Shown: one piece after another, positions 7,411-8,150 of the stretch
How the letters are laid out: each line of letters begins with the position of its first letter
How positions within the stretch are numbered: the first letter of the stretch is position 1
From: CAYPYS01 sp964445715
GTDB taxonomy: Bacteria; Omnitrophota; Gorgyraeia; Gorgyraeales; Gorgyraeaceae
Assembly: GCA_964445715.1 (NCBI GenBank)
Contig: CAYULJ010000077.1
Location: 1-8,150 of the forward strand
DNA length: 8,150 nucleotides
Direction of reading: 5' to 3'
Position numbers and translations under genes: made by a program
The notes under the pieces: generated by a model
What the model was told of the DNA's origin: nothing
Database searches by the model: none
What the model saw: only the letters and a program-made list of their open reading frames with translations

Positions 7411-8103
7411 ATGAAGTTAAGTATTGTGATCCCCGCGTATAATGAAGTCAATACCATAGCCCAGACGATAAATGCCGTCAAAGGCGTCAATATAGAAATG
7501 GACAAGGAGATAATAATAGTCGATGATGGGTCTACGGATGGCACCTCGCAGATATTAGGGGCTATGAGCGATAACGAGATGGTAAAGGTTTTTCGCCATG
7601 AAAAGAGTCAAGGCAAGGGCGCGGCTTTAAAGACCGGTTTTAGCCATGCCAGCGGCGATATAGTCATTATACAGGATGCTGATCTAGAATATGACCCGAG
7701 AGAATATAAAGCCCTGCTGGACCCTATTATTAATCACAGGGCTGATGTGGTCTATGGTTCCAGGCTGTCCGGAGGCAGGCCACTCAGGGCATATATGTAT
7801 TGGCACAAGGTAGGGAACACCTTTTTGACCTTCCTGACAAATATCCTTTATAATACAACGATCACTGATATGGAGACAGGATATAAGATGTTCAAAAAGG
7901 AGGTCATAAAGAACCTTAATATAAAATCAAAGGGCTTTACGGTCGAGCCTGAAATTACAGCAAAGATCTTTAAAAACAGGTATAAGGTTTACGAAGTGCC
8001 GATTTCTTATTATGGAAGAAGTTACTCAGAGGGTAAAAAAATAAGATGGCATCACGGGATAAGTGCAATATGGGCCCTCATAAAATACAGATTTATAGAT
8101 TAA
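7411..8103 (+). CDS. GT2 glycosyltransferase, polyprenyl/dolichyl-phosphate sugar synthase-like (DPM1 type)
   Basis: The complete 230-residue protein has the GT-A motifs of the dolichyl-phosphate mannose synthase group: SIVIPAYNE (4-12), IIIVDDGSTDGT (34-45), the metal-binding QDADLEYDP around Asp89 and Asp91, VYGSRLSGG (114-122), TDMETGYKMF (152-161) and GFTVEPEITAKI (175-186). PISYYGRSYSEGKKIRW follows. This group moves mannose, glucose or a related sugar from a nucleotide donor to a polyprenyl phosphate at the cytoplasmic face of the membrane. The protein stops after the catalytic domain and has no C-terminal pair of membrane helices, so it is the short soluble or peripheral type rather than the GtrB/ArnC type. 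AAAGGAG lies five bases before the ATG, and the gap to the previous gene is 12 bases. The lipid-linked sugar could feed an extracytoplasmic transferase outside the window; that is inference. Confidence 0.93.
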   Translation: MKLSIVIPAYNEVNTIAQTINAVKGVNIEMDKEIIIVDDGSTDGTSQILGAMSDNEMVKVFRHEKSQGKGAALKTGFSHASGDIVIIQDADLEYDPREYKALLDPIINHRADVVYGSRLSGGRPLRAYMYWHKVGNTFLTFLTNILYNTTITDMETGYKMFKKEVIKNLNIKSKGFTVEPEITAKIFKNRYKVYEVPISYYGRSYSEGKKIRWHHGISAIWALIKYRFID

Positions 8104-8124
8104 TATGAGATTCGCTAAGTGTGA

Positions 8125-8142
8125 ATGTAATAAATGTAATAA
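8125..8142 (+). repeat. Nine-base perfect tandem duplication
   Basis: ATGTAATAA occurs twice head to tail just after the last gene. The second copy runs into the AAGGAG site. It is probably a small local duplication with no clear role. Confidence 0.6.
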
Positions 8143-8146
8143 GGAG
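8141..8146 (+). promoter_or_regulatory. Probable ribosome-binding site of the next gene
   Basis: AAGGAG lies 38 bases after the stop of the last full gene. It resembles the sites of the other genes here, which sit five to ten bases before their start codons. A start codon is expected just past the window edge. The competing reading is that an open frame from the ATG at 8105 already runs through this point. Confidence 0.45.
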
Positions 8147-8150
8147 TTCT

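Overview
The window is a single-direction run of sugar-polymer genes on the + strand. There is one gene fragment at the left edge and five complete genes. Gaps are at most 24 bases and one pair overlaps by 14 bases, so it reads as the interior of one operon. I found no promoter, terminator, RNA gene, insertion sequence or CRISPR array. The genes are bacterial in style: good Shine-Dalgarno sequences, moderately AT-rich DNA, and heavy use of AGA/AGG for arginine and ATA for isoleucine. The gene mix and the short palindromic repeat resemble surface-polysaccharide islands of uncultivated bacteria such as Omnitrophota or Nitrospirota/Desulfobacterota relatives. That placement is a guess from memory of such genomes and cannot be proven here.

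Layout. 1-445: C-terminal end of a GT4 glycosyltransferase. 432-2276: an unusual protein joining a cytoplasmic GT-B glycosyltransferase, one membrane helix and a DUF218 (SanA/ElyC/YdcF-like) domain. 2286-3308: a membrane-anchored SGNH/GDSL hydrolase or acyl-esterase-like protein. 3333-5468: a two-catalytic-domain glycosyltransferase, GT2 (GT-A fold) followed by a GT4-like GT-B domain. 5482-7398: an AsnB-type glutamine-dependent amidotransferase. 7411-8103: a soluble dolichyl/polyprenyl-phosphate sugar synthase-like GT2. 8104-8150: a short tail with a strong ribosome-binding site, probably serving a gene just past the edge.

How they may work together (inference). The glycosyltransferases would build a repeat unit on a lipid carrier at the inner face of the membrane. 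The amidotransferase could convert a sugar carboxylate to an amide, as AsnB homologues do in some O-antigen loci. The small GT2 could charge a polyprenyl phosphate with one sugar. The SGNH protein and the DUF218 domain would lie outside the membrane, where they could trim or acyl-modify the product. No polymerase, flippase or export gene is in view, so the locus extends beyond the window.

The most notable observations are: a short palindromic repeat lying in frame inside the glutaminase domain of the amidotransferase gene, adding residues to a loop; the glycosyltransferase-membrane-DUF218 fusion; and a GT2-GT-B fusion whose linker carries a run of eight T and a plausible internal start.
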